From: Sabethes cyaneus
Lineage: Eukaryota > Arthropoda > Insecta > Diptera > Culicidae
Assembly (NCBI RefSeq): GCF_943734655.1
Contig: NC_071355.1
Location: 224,320,527 to 224,384,526 of the forward strand
Direction of reading: 5' to 3'
Length of the DNA stretch: 64,000 bases
The translations under genes were made by a program, and so were the position numbers. The notes under the pieces were generated by a model. The model was not told the origin of the DNA, did no database searches, and worked only from the letters and a program-made list of their open reading frames with translations. Positions 24,272-37,699 of this stretch are shown here, one piece after another. Each line of letters starts with the position of its first letter. Position 1 is the first letter of the stretch.

Positions 24272-24333
24272 CACCATGATCCGGTGATGGGCATAATTAA
24301 TATCAAATAAATTGCAATCAGCACAAAACGCAT
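24272..24333 (-). CDS. Wnt6: Wnt6 exon 1 coding part (signal peptide)
   Basis: First coding exon of a secreted Wnt morphogen. The ATG at 24333 has CAAC before it (A at -3) and is the first in-frame ATG; the frame stays open upstream but without an ATG. It encodes a hydrophobic signal peptide of about 18 residues (FVLIAIYLILIM core) followed by GSW, then two bases of a further Trp codon. The exon stops at a consensus donor (TGGTG then GTAAGT), phase 2. Joined to the acceptor at 2325 the frame reads GSWWAEGSNILLDP, the arrangement seen at the mature N-terminus of Wnt6 proteins (GLWWAVGSP in human). The exon is supported by the ATG context, signal peptide, donor, phase match and family fit. The 5' UTR end is not visible. 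Confidence 0.87.
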
Positions 24334-26100
24334 GTTGCTACTCTGTATGTAGTGCTGCCGTTGCGATGCGATTCCGATGGTAGCCACCGATGTATGACGG
24401 CGGCGGCTGCGGCGGCGGCGGCGGCGGTTACAAATGCGCTGCCGGTTGTATGTCACAGGCGGCGACCCAGGTTGGGGGCCGCTACCGCACACTGTTTGTT
24501 GCAGCTCACTCCCGGAGCCGAGCAAATATCACAGCCTATAAAAAGCGATTATGTTGACTTCCCCTCGCTCTGTGGCCACTCTCTCTGGCCGACCACGACC
24601 AGTCCGCTTCTGGCACCGATTGAGCCACAGCTAAACGCCCCGCAGCACTGTTTCCTGCTAGGTACTTTCACGTGACCAGCCACAATGAATTCACTTGAAC
24701 ATCTGAAATTGGCACCGCACTTTTCCTTTTTATTGGTTTTATTGAATTTTAATTAAGTCGTGATCCACTTGAAGTTTTTGTTTTGTTATTGTTTGGTTTC
24801 TTACTGAGTTTAAAAGCGTCACTTGCATAAGTAATCAATTACGAAGGGTGCTGAATTTCCAGACTGGTGTGTGCAACCTTTTCTCCCTCGAAACTTGGAG
24901 CCTCGGGCTGTTATCACACGAACTACTTCTGATGGCAGCGGTGATGGTGCAGTTTTGAATATGGGATTGGTTCAAGCTGCTGAGTGCACCGAGAAGCCAT
25001 GCTTTTGCTGCTGGCCTTAATTATGATTGCGACCCACCACCAATCGCTCTGTGTCAATGAATAATTATTCACTTTGGGAGTCATTTTCGGTGAAAAGGAA
25101 GACATTAATTTCGGTGCTTTTCGGAGGCCAGGGGGAAAACCGTGCGTGTAAGCCAACCCGGAGGAGTTTCCCCGGCCCCGGCTGTGCTCAGATTACCACT
25201 TGAAGACCACCATTTGCGCGAGCGAAAGGACCACCTCGGTGGTGCGCAGTTTGTTTCACTTGACCTCGAATCGATGAAGTTTTCGGGGCGGAAAAACTTT
25301 CACACGGCGTTCTTGCACAAGATCACACACTGCAGCACAATCGTTTTCAAGCTAAATCGCGTAGTACATTTGGCCGGTTCAAGCACACTTCCCGAACTAA
25401 ATACTAATTATCTTTCGGATTTTATCTGACTGCGGTTTATTTTCATTCGACGCGCGGTGGAGTAAAATCAGCGCTCTCAGCAGCAGCGCCAGGAAACACA
25501 CACTCTCTCTCCACGAGAACCCGCCAGCAAACTACATGTGGATGTGGTACAAACCCGGGCCTGGCTGGAGGATGTTGCTTCCTTCTAAAGTTTCGCTTCA
25601 CATCCGACGGCATTAACGTTCGGCAGCAACTTACAGCGGCGGCGGCGGCAGATCTTCAAACACTGGCTAGTGGCTCTCGGCTGCAGCGGCAAACAGCAAA
25701 CAGTTCTTCGCGCATCTGCGCCACTAGCAACATTACTGAGCTGCTCCCTTTTTTCGGGTCCGTGTATTCGGCCGGCTCCGTGTATTTTGTGCGCCGGTTT
25801 TAAGCTACAGGGCCGCGCACGCCATGCTGACGGACATCCCCCGCAAACGATAGCAGCAGCAGCAACAGCACATGCGAATGCACGAATGGCGAACTTTTTG
25901 GCAAAGATTTTTTTTGTGCTGCTATATTTTACTTCGCCTTTACATACATTTTATTTGCACGAAGCACTGAGGCGTAAATCATTCGGAGGCTTGGAAAAGC
26001 GAGCACGTAAATCGCGCGCAAGAGCTGCTGCTACCGTGCACTAGTGTCGGTTTGCACGTGGGTGGAAATGAAGGCGAGGCAAGGATTTTAATGCGCGGAA
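24334..26100 (-). promoter_or_regulatory. Wnt6 5' UTR and candidate promoter region
   Basis: GC-richer DNA immediately 5' of the Wnt6 start, unlike the AT-rich surroundings. A (CGG)n-like run at about 24398-24429 would be in the 5' UTR. On the minus strand a TATA-like TTTTTATAG lies at about 24537-24545, roughly 205 bp before the ATG; a start site 25-35 bp after it is possible but no clear initiator is seen. CAG/CGG-rich stretches continue to about 26.1 kb. The promoter call is inference from position and composition. Confidence 0.35.
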
Positions 26101-28100
<2,000 letters not shown>

Positions 28101-28377
28101 AAATGAGAAATGAGAAATGAGAAATGAGAAATGAGAAATGAGAAATGAGAAATGAGAAATGAGAAATGAGAAATGAGAAATGAGAAATGAGAAATGAGAA
28201 ATGAGAAATGGGAAATGAGAAATGAGAAATGAGAAATGAGAAATGAGAAATGAGAAATGAGAAATGAGAAATGAGAAATGAGAAATGAGAAATGAGAAAT
28301 GAGAAATGAGAAATGAGAAATGACAAATGAGAAATGAGAAATGACAAATGAGAAATGACAAATGAGAAATGAGAAAT
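28101..28377. repeat. Heptamer array (GAGAAAT)n, about 39 copies
   Basis: 277 bp with period 7. Variants are GGGAAAT once and GACAAAT at the right end. Because 7 is not a multiple of 3 every frame cycles the same heptapeptide (SHFSFLI on the minus strand), so the long ORFs here are not genes. Confidence 0.97.
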
Positions 28378-28383
28378 ATAGGC

Positions 28384-28561
28384 AACATATCTGTCTAATG
28401 CTGGCCTAATAAGCCAGTCGTCGTGAGTTCGAATCTTGACTGGGAGAGGCTGTTAGAGTCATTAGGATCATAGCAACTGGCCCTGCAATTGTCCTTTAAC
28501 AGCTGGCACAGAAGGTCAAGTTTCGATAACGGAATGTAGCACCTAGGCTTTGCTTTGCTAT
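28384..28561 (+). mobile_element. tRNA-derived SINE
   Basis: Longest copy of this family here: AAGCCAGTCGTCGTGAGTTC with box B-like GAGTTCGAATCTT, then GAGTCATTAGGATCATAGC, CCTGCAATTGTCC, GAATGTAGCACCTAGG and a TTTGC tail. It lies between two long microsatellites. Confidence 0.7.
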
Positions 28562-28579
28562 TCATCTTTCTGATATTCC

Positions 28580-28840
<261 letters not shown>

Positions 28841-29690
28841 GGGAAAGCCACCATCATTGCAAGGGCTTGCCAGTAGATCCAAATTTGATTATCAAATGAA
28901 TTTCACACTAATGCTGTTACAGAAGGGCCAAAAGGGATTAGGCGGACCCACAAGCAGAGGCACTTGTGCGCATTCCAGGGTTATAAGAGTCGCCTTCCAG
29001 CATTAGGATCCTTCCATGTAATAATCAATTTCGCTGTACCAACTTTAACCCACGTGATGATTTGTTTGTTTTAAATTGAGAAGTGCCATATTTGCTTCAG
29101 ACCTTAAGGATTCAGGTTGGCAATCCACTCCATCATCCAGCCTTCCACATTTATGATATCAATAATAATACTGTTAATAATATGATACTAAGATGAAATG
29201 TGGCATATATGGGTAAAATTAGAACAATCTCACCAGCAGTCCTTCGTATGGAATAGAGTAGCTTCCTTTGAGGTTCCATAACTGCTTCTAATAGTTAATT
29301 TAATTTTTTCATTCTGGTATCCATATGCAGTATTAAAACACGTTTTGTCCAAAGTTTTTACTATATAGCAGGAGATGCTTCATAAGCTAAAACGAAAAAA
29401 ATAATTAAAATAATTTATTAGGCTTACCTATTAGCTAGGCCGTGTGGCTCCGCCGTTTGCCCAAAACCGCGGTTTTGAGATCTGGCAGCCGGGAACCACC
29501 CAGTATCGCACCTCCTAGCTTGGCTACTCAATAGAGCATTACCAGGTATGGCCACGTGGAGCCGCTAGGTAGGGGCTTGGGATGGCTGGAGCTATATTGG
29601 ACGCTCCTCATTTTCCTTCCCCATTTCATACCCACTTTCATCTTTCTGATATTCCTTGGGACAAACTGGCTGTACAAATGTTCCAGAATG
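28841..29690. other. Spacer with possible repeat at 29430-29640
   Basis: No gene. 29450-29600 contains GCCGTGTGGCTCCGCCG and GGCCACGTGGAGCCGC, roughly inverted, suggesting an unassigned small repeat. Confidence 0.35.
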
Positions 29691-29985
29691 TTTCCAGGTT
29701 GATGGCATGAGGATGTTTCTCCAAAAATTTGAAAGTTTCATTGCTGTTCATTGAACGTTGAACGTGGTGGTAAAATCAACACAAAATATTAAATCGATAA
29801 CATTTGAAGAACCATTTGCTTCTCATCGTCAAAAACATTACAAGAATGCACCACACTGCATCCAAGAAGATTCTGCACCGTCTCACCAGACGAAAGCTGC
29901 ACACTGTTACCTTTTTCACGAGGAATTACTAAAATTTGAAAATTGCGAGAATATGTTTGGTCCCGCCTTCAGAAAACGGTAAATA
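29691..29985 (+). pseudogene. Tc1/mariner transposase fragment
   Basis: GGKINTK-like (frameshifted), then EPFASHRQKHYKNAPHCIQE and QEDSAPSHQTKAAH, which matches the QQDSAPSH motif around the second catalytic Asp of mariner-type transposases. Other parts and TIRs not found; frameshifted. Confidence 0.6.
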
Positions 29986-30600
29986 TCTCAGCGAGATTTA
30001 AAGATACGTCCATACTTTCTTCGGCAAAGTTGTTCGTCATAAAATTTTCCATTTATACAGTAAAGCTAAGTTGCTTTGAGACACTGTTCGATACCCTGTT
30101 TTGACATTTATTTAAATGAAATTTTAAAAATTTTAAATTTTTCCCGAATTCAATAAATTTTTGTAACCATATATGACTCCAGACATGCCACCATAACTGT
30201 GTTATGAATGTATCAGATCTCAATTATTGTGAAAAAAATAGTTAAGTACCTTTTTTCATCTATTTTAACATTTCTAAAAATATTTTTTTGAATTTACTCC
30301 TGAAAAATGCCATTTTTTCATAAAACTCAAATGTGCGACCCCTAAATCGCGGCAACCAATGTTGACGTCATATAAAAGTTTTGTTGTGACACCCTAAGCT
30401 ATCATTTGAGGGGTGAGCCCCCGGGTTTTCTTGAATTAAATTCTCTCGATTTCAATGCATGCAGTTACATACTAGGCAAACTAGGGAGCACCAAAGGATT
30501 GACTGTGGATACTTTCAACCGGATATTGTGAATGCCAATTGTAACGCTTTTAACCAACGACTGGTGATTTCAATAGCGACTGGGGATTTTTTTTTTCCAT
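29986..30600. other. AT-rich spacer, no gene
   Basis: Nothing recognised as coding. The 30290-30460 stretch looks repeat-derived but I cannot assign it. Confidence 0.35.
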
Positions 30601-30718
30601 GTTGGGTATTTTTATCACTGCGACCATTTGTTTGATCTATTGTGATATATCCCCCATTTTACTATAGCTATGTTGTCAAGATGACGCACCACTATTAGAA
30701 GCGACCGTCATTGTTTGA

Positions 30719-31975
30719 CTAATAGCATTTGTCCGTACTGGGAATTGTTCTCCAAATATCAAAGGGTTCTAACAGCCCTCTGTCGAAGAACCTTAATCTT
30801 TTATTAAAAATTGCCGGACATCGGCATAACAGGTGTTCCGAGTCTTCCTTTTCTATGCCACAGAAGCGACATATATCATCTTGAAGTTTTCCCATTTGCT
30901 TCAGATGATAGCGGCTCGGACAATGTCCTGTTATTAGACCAGTATAGATGCTTAGATCTTTCTTTGAAAGCTCCAGTATTTTGCGAGTCATAGAAATGTT
31001 TGGAGAGATAAACCGTTTCGACTGCCTAGCATTGAAGGTGTTATTCCAATTTGATTCCACTTTCCTACATTCCCATGCCTTCAGCTCCATTTTTAAAGCA
31101 GAAGCAGATAGGCCGCAAAAGGGCTCAGGTCCTATAAATTGATGAGAAGATCCGAATCTTGCAAGCGCATCAGCCCTTTCATTTCCATCAATTCCACAGT
31201 GACCTGGGACCCAATATAAGTTGACTTGGTTACGGCAAGATAATTTTTGGAGTGATTGAATACATTCCCAGACGTGTTTTGATGTGCATGTCGCCGACTT
31301 TAAAGCATTTAGAGCTGCTTGACTATCGGACATGATGCATATATTTGAATGTCTATAGTTTCTGCGCAAGCACACAGTAGAACACTCTAGAATTGCTTGA
31401 ATTTCAGCTTGGAACACAGTTGGCCATCTACCCATAGAAATTGACATGTCTATTCCTGGGCCAGTTACTCCTGCTCCCACTTGGTTGTCCATTTTTGAAC
31501 CATCTGTGTAAAAAACCGTCGAGCCTTGGCGAAGATCGGGACCACCGTCTTCCCAGGAATCACGCCTAGGCTCAAATACACGAAAAATTCGGTCAAAGTT
31601 GTATTTTTTCGCCATCCAGTCTTCATTATTGATTACCAGAAGATTAATACTAATAGTCTTTAGAATACTGAGATGACCTGTAAGATCACCATCAAAGAGG
31701 TTCATAGATCTTTTGATCCTCAGAGCACTCTTTTCAGCTTCTAATTGTATGAACTGATGCAGTGGAAGCATATAAAGTAAAGCATCCAATGCCTTCGACG
31801 GTGTACTTCTCATTGCACCTGTTATTGAGAGAGTGGCTAGCCTTTGAAGTCTTTCTAGCTTTTTCTGAGAAGATTTCTCTTTTGTTTTTGGCCACCAGAC
31901 CAACGAGGCATAGGTAATCCTGGGTTTCACAATAGCCGAATAGATCCACTGGATCATCTTCGGTTTCAGTCCTTG
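30719..31975 (-). mobile_element. LOA-clade (Lian-like) LINE 3' fragment with RNase H
   Basis: An open frame of 412 codons from the ATG at 31957 (open a little further upstream). Residues 1-90 are the end of the RT (IVKPRITYASLVWW). An RNase H domain follows at about 145-275, with the four catalytic acids in YTDGSK (D152), AEIQAIL (E185), MSDSQAAL (D211) and GNERADALA (D263). A C-x2-C...H-x4-C knuckle (CRFCG...EHLLCRC) lies at 363-380. RT plus RNase H plus this terminal knuckle is the LOA type, of which Lian is the Aedes example. The 5' end is truncated near 31975. The frame is intact, but APE and most RT are missing. The 3' UTR probably runs to about 30600. Confidence 0.82.
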
Positions 31976-34900
31976 CGACTGGGGATAAAAACAAAGGAAA
32001 AAAGATTTGAATTAGACTAATTTTAGACAAATGTCATGGATATAAAATGCAAAGCCTTGGGCCTAAACGTCTTTCTAAGACTTAACCCTTCTTCATCGAC
32101 AGACTTCGCGGCCGGGCAGAACTCAGGATAGTTACGGGGCTAGTGCAAAAATCGTACTTACTCTATTTAGTATGTTATAGATTACTGTGCATGAATACAC
32201 TCTAAATTAAAATTTATGCAAGCATCTTATTTTTGGGACCATTTACTTTACTGACAGCTATTACTACTAACCCTGTATGTTCCACCATAACTCTGGAACG
32301 TTTGGATGGTTTTCCATCAGACACATGTTCTTTGACACAAGAAAATCATCACACAGAGGCTTGACAAAAGACGAGGTAACAGGGGGGTCACACAAGTAAA
32401 GCGGCGGCCCCTTTTTCCTACATCTGGACCGATAGCGGATGTGCTGGATGACAAGTGGAGATAACTGAAAGAGAGAGGGTATCACCTAGGGGGAGATGTC
32501 TAAATTAGGAAAAAAGGCTTTATTTCTCTTTCATTGTAGGGATTTTTGGAGAGAAAACTGATGTAGGTAGAAGTGGATTTGCGAACAGAGGTGGTAGTTA
32601 ATATGGGATGGGATTTCCGAAAAGAAGAAAGATTTACAAGTGGCTAAAGGATAACAGGGGGAGTGAAGAGGAGTTGACAAATGAAGTAGAGCGTTCAAAT
32701 GAAGAAAAAGGGTTTTGTTTTTTGCATTTTTAGATTTTCCGTTACAACAACAGATGTACAAGACCGGGCATTCATCTAGTTCATAATATTTCCGGATTAG
32801 AAATTTTCTCGATGAGCACTGTGGTACGGTATGTTTGTATCTGCAACTACCATAACTAATCACTGATTATGACCAAAGTTGAATTTCTAGCTTTATTTTT
32901 TGCAAATTATCAAAACACATTTCATTTAGTTTTAATTTTATTTTGGATTCCTCCAAAATAAATAAAATCAAATTATATCAAAATCCAAACGCACTTCAAT
33001 TAGCTGTGTAGCGTAGAAAGACCTAAGTTGTATCGATCTTATATGGAAATGCTTTGATCGTATGGAAGGCACTTCGAAAAGATTAATTGCCAAATTTGGA
33101 AATTTATCTGTTCTGTACTTTGATCTTGCTGGGTCAGTATTTCTTTCCAGTTATGGATTGATAGGAAAATTTGCCGATTGGTTAATATCACTTGCAAAAG
33201 AAGAACGAATGAATGAACGAACGTTCGCAATTAGCTAGCTAGGCTAAGGCAAAACTCATGCAATAAACTTCTGCATGAACATTGTTTGATGTACGTGCGT
33301 AGTGCTTTTTGGTTAGCGAAGAGAACGTCATTTACCTACCGCTTTTGCCCACCAAAATAAACAAATTCGGTAACCGACAAGGTTAAACGTCTAGCTTAAA
33401 CCATGATGCGTAGGACGCTCGTAAAAAATGCATTCCATTTTAATATCTATCTATCAGCGCACGTGAAAGCAGTTGGAGAAGGGAGTAGTTTCATTTTTTT
33501 CACAGAAAAATCTCTGTAGGAGAGATTGCTATCTGCAGTTCATGGTGTGCAACATGGATCAGTAGAAGAAGCTGCTTCTACAGGTGAATTTCTGGCTGAC
33601 GAACATTTGATATAATCTGTCTTACGTCCGCCGTGGCGAAGGCACACAGGGTGAAGGATTTATGACACCCGCGAGAGGGGAAGGTAAGCCTAAGCTATTT
33701 CTACTTCTAATATTTGTTTTGTCGTGTCCTACCTAGGTTGAAACGTAATGACCTCGTTCCACGGCTGTCTACAGCTGATGACGACAACCGGAGACCAGCT
33801 TCCTCCAGCAGACGCTTTGGAACTGGTGTTATCTAGAGAAAACTGATTCAGTTTATTAGAGCATGAGTAGAAACGATGAAGGTAGTGGTGGTGTAGTTAT
33901 TTAATAGAATTTTTTTCGTTTTAATGTTCTTGTAAATCGAATTAAATTATGAGCAAGGCTGAATGATAGGCTCCTTTTTGCTAACCAAAAACTGCTGATA
34001 CACACACGCCTACCCTGGCGAATGTTTCATTAAACTGCAAGTAAATTCGCATAAGCGATTCTTTTCATTAAAGTACCAATAAATCTTCTTCCTTCGTCGC
34101 CGTTACCGTTTGCAGGCGAAAAAGGGTCATGCGATCCTGTAAGTAGTTAGGCACACACAATCGCACACAAAGACACCATTGAATTTGGTGGCAACATTTG
34201 GCTTTGGAGTAATTTCAACCGAAAAAAAAAATCATGGCACTGATCTCTTTCGCACAGAATAAAACGAAGGTTCGACCTACCTTGCTGAATATTATCCCGC
34301 GAGTCTGCCTGCCTGCCTGCTGAGATTACCCCGGCTAATGTGATCATCGGAGATATAAAACAGTTAACTCTTTTGCGTTGCGGCAGGGTCACACGAATCC
34401 ACCGAGATGCTGCCATCAAGGTAAGGATGGCACTTAGGACACACACAAAAAAAATCGGCAAAGTTCACCGAAACCGACGAATGCTAAAGCAAAAAAAAAC
34501 AAAATCTTTCTGAATTATATGTATTTTTAACCTGTTGGAAAGTTTTGTCTCCGCGTTCAAAGAGCAAGTCCACTGTGACAACAAAGTAATCAGGGTTGAA
34601 CTGAAAACACGGTTGAAAAACTTAAGTTGAGTTGAGAGAAACAGCAGGAACTTACTTAATGCCACAGCTTTTAGAACTGTATTCAATTTTTTTAATGCCA
34701 GATAATTAAATTAGAAGTTTGAGATGAGCCTTAGATTCATCCCGGATTGTTGGCTTACTGGTGTTGATCTCTATTCACGGTTCTATATTCCATCTTCAGT
34801 GATGAAGAAAAAATAAATAAATCGGAGATATCATGACAGACGGACAGTGACGCTGACTCGAGGGGAAAAAATAAACAAATGAAACTGAGATAAATAATAT

Positions 34901-37560
34901 AAAAACCTGGAGCAAAAAGTTTTATCCGAGAGAACTTTTTCCCACTGACTGGCTGGTTGGCTTCGACTTTCGGTAGGTCGTCATGCCGCGTCCCGGTGAG
35001 CCGGCAGCCTGCCACACCGTGGAATAAAAGGATTTTTTGATTGCTCGGTAAGAAGCAACCGAAATGGATGGATAGCACCAAATGTTTGGGTTTTTGTCAG
35101 CAGTGGAATTTTTTCGATAACGAATGCGGAGAAGGAATGAAAATCACAAGCTTTTTTTGTTCTGTCTCTGCTGGCAAAAAGCATAACTGCCCGGTTGAGA
35201 TATGGGCATTGGTCAACTCTTTTTTCGTTTCGTGTGGTTTAATCAATGGCAAAATTCTGCTGCTTTTTTACAAAGTTTTACATTCCATTTAAGGAAAGCA
35301 GCTGAAATTACATTTTTTGCTACTCCATAAATGTTACAGAGTCGCTGAGAATGATTCCCATTGGACTTCGTTAAATTTTTAAATCAGCAGGACCAATAAT
35401 TCGGCTGACAATGGAAACCAAAGACAATGCAAAGATTAATATGATGAGCGGGCTGACCGCGTGGCAACAGAAATAAAACCGAAAAAGACTTTCGTGATCC
35501 ATTCCACCTATTATAATTCTTGTTGAACATAAAAACTAAAACTTTACATATTTAATAAGTGTTTGAAAGACAACAAACAGACATTCAAAAAGTTAAACAA
35601 CAACAGAAACAGAAATTGTTATTTAAAATTTTATACGTTTTCTGAACTTTAAAGTTCACTATCATAGAACCAATCCTCCAATAAACAGTAAGTTCAAATA
35701 AAGACATAGTTTCAATCTGAACGCACTCATGCAATAAAAACTTACTTGGCCAATAGCCGTATAAAATGAAGAGGTAAACAGATTTAAGCTGACTCGTACG
35801 GAGAAGTTAGAAGACCAACCTAAACACACAGTGGGTGTGCTATTTAAAAATTGACCCATTAAGGATTTATTGTTGGGATGGATCTAACTTTCAAGGTCGA
35901 TATCAAACCAAGGATTGGCAAAACATTTAATGTTCTCTAAATTTAGTGAAATGAACTAATCTCTTACTGTTCAAGTAAAACACGTCCGATCCCACAGTGC
36001 ATATTTTGCCTGAGACTTGCGGTAGTACATTAGCGTGATTCCAGGGCATAGTAATGGGCCTCGAAACGGTCAGCATGCCTGGGAACGGGAAAGAAAGAAA
36101 GAAAGAAAGAAAGAGACTGGGCAAAGAAATTGGAAAGAGTTTCGAACTGCCGCGCTTGCTCGCCCGCATGAATTCTTTGTGGCCTAGCATGTAATAGAAC
36201 ATTTTCCATTTCTCAGTAGTAGACTGTTTTAATGATCAATTAACAGCTCTAAATCGCCAATTACGGACCGGTTTTATGGGCCGTATGCGGCATACTTTGA
36301 AGTGGTGCAACTTTTTAGATCGGCACTCGTCGAGTTGCGCGCGCACTGTGGTTACATCGGGATGAGGTGCAAAAATTAATGTCTATTTGCGCAACCCAGA
36401 TATTTGAAAGTTTATTAGTTTCGCCAGGCAGGCGGAGGAAAACCGGCTGCAGGAGTCCCACCGCACACCGGTGAGAGGGCAGACATCCATCGACCTTAAC
36501 ATTCATGTTTCGCCGAGGTTCGACCGCTGAGGAATGCAAATATTTCTGGAAAAGCCGCAATGACAAAACCAATTCTGACAGCGGACAAACCAAACAATGA
36601 ACTCCTCCATAAAACTGACATAATAAATTGTCATCTCATTGCCGTCAGCTAACCAACGACCGGGTCGGAAAGGACAGTGTGACAAAAAGCGATCTGCAAG
36701 GCATTTGTCCTATACAGGTTGGTACATACACTCGATGGAATCCAAACCACAAAAACCGACATACCAACAGCTACTCCACGGTGTGTTCTACGCTGCTGCC
36801 TCCGAGGGCCTTTCTGCGACTGATTGACTGCTTCGACTGACTGGCTTAGCATTCCGGCAGGCTGCCAGTAAACAGTCGAAGCAAAATGAGAACACTGTCC
36901 AGTCGAAAGTACATCTCATGTTCATATCATTTATAATATTTTTCACAGTCAATTTCCTCGATCATTAACTGCGTAACTTTGTATGAAAGCATACTGACTG
37001 ACTGGCTGACTAGGTAGGTACAACGTTGCTTTTTTTACTGGTACGTACCTACGTAGTACGTTTATAATATGTACAAGGTTGGGCATGGATATCGCCTTGG
37101 GAGAGGTTCTGAACATCGAGGAGAAGCCCTATGCGGTTCTGCACCTTGACGTATAGTCAACAGTCGCGTAAAGTGGTGACTATTACATTATGAATGAAGC
37201 GTATAAAATTACTGGCAGTGAAGAAATATTCGACAGTGAAATAAAAGGGACATTTATCTTAAGATTCTCAAAGGTAAAGAATAATCGCAGAGTTTTTACG
37301 CACTACGCACTTACGGACTAGAGTAGAAATGCTTCAATCCACATCAAGCCGTGGTGCCACGAAAATGTACAGCCCATAGCGAACATTGCCTATCATTGAA
37401 CGCTTCCTAAAATTGAATAATATCCAGTAAAACGTAGATTTCTGAATCAATTCATGCTTGATTCCTATCAAGGTGTACAAATTACTCACTTGTTTCAGTT
37501 GTAAAAGGTGTCCGGAATCAAATTGCATCATTTTCAGATAGCTGTAACTTTTTATCATTT
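31976..37560. other. Long stretch without recognised gene or transposon
   Basis: Five and a half kb of mostly unique-looking DNA between Lian-like and mariner remnants. It holds a (GAAA)n run at 36088-36114 and a palindromic GGTACGTACCTACGTAGTACG-like patch near 37040. Short frames show no family, and I could not build an exon chain. It could hold distal Wnt regulatory DNA (inference only). Confidence 0.4.
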
Positions 37561-37699
37561 AGCTATTTTGTGCTGAAATTCTCAGTAAAAATAGTTCAAT
37601 GTGTATTGTTTACACCGTGTATGTTGCATTGGCGAAGATATAGTCGTAAGAACAGCAGTGGCGCAAACAAATTTTGCTCATGTACCTATTTTGAAAATC

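Noticed and set aside
25670..26044. 124-residue plus-strand frame upstream of Wnt6
   Set aside because: Ala/Arg/Cys-rich translation of GC-rich repeats without motifs.
30719..31957. Host RNase H gene
   Set aside because: The RNase H follows an RT C-terminus and is followed by a LINE-type zinc knuckle, and the 5' end is truncated, so it is a LOA-clade LINE.
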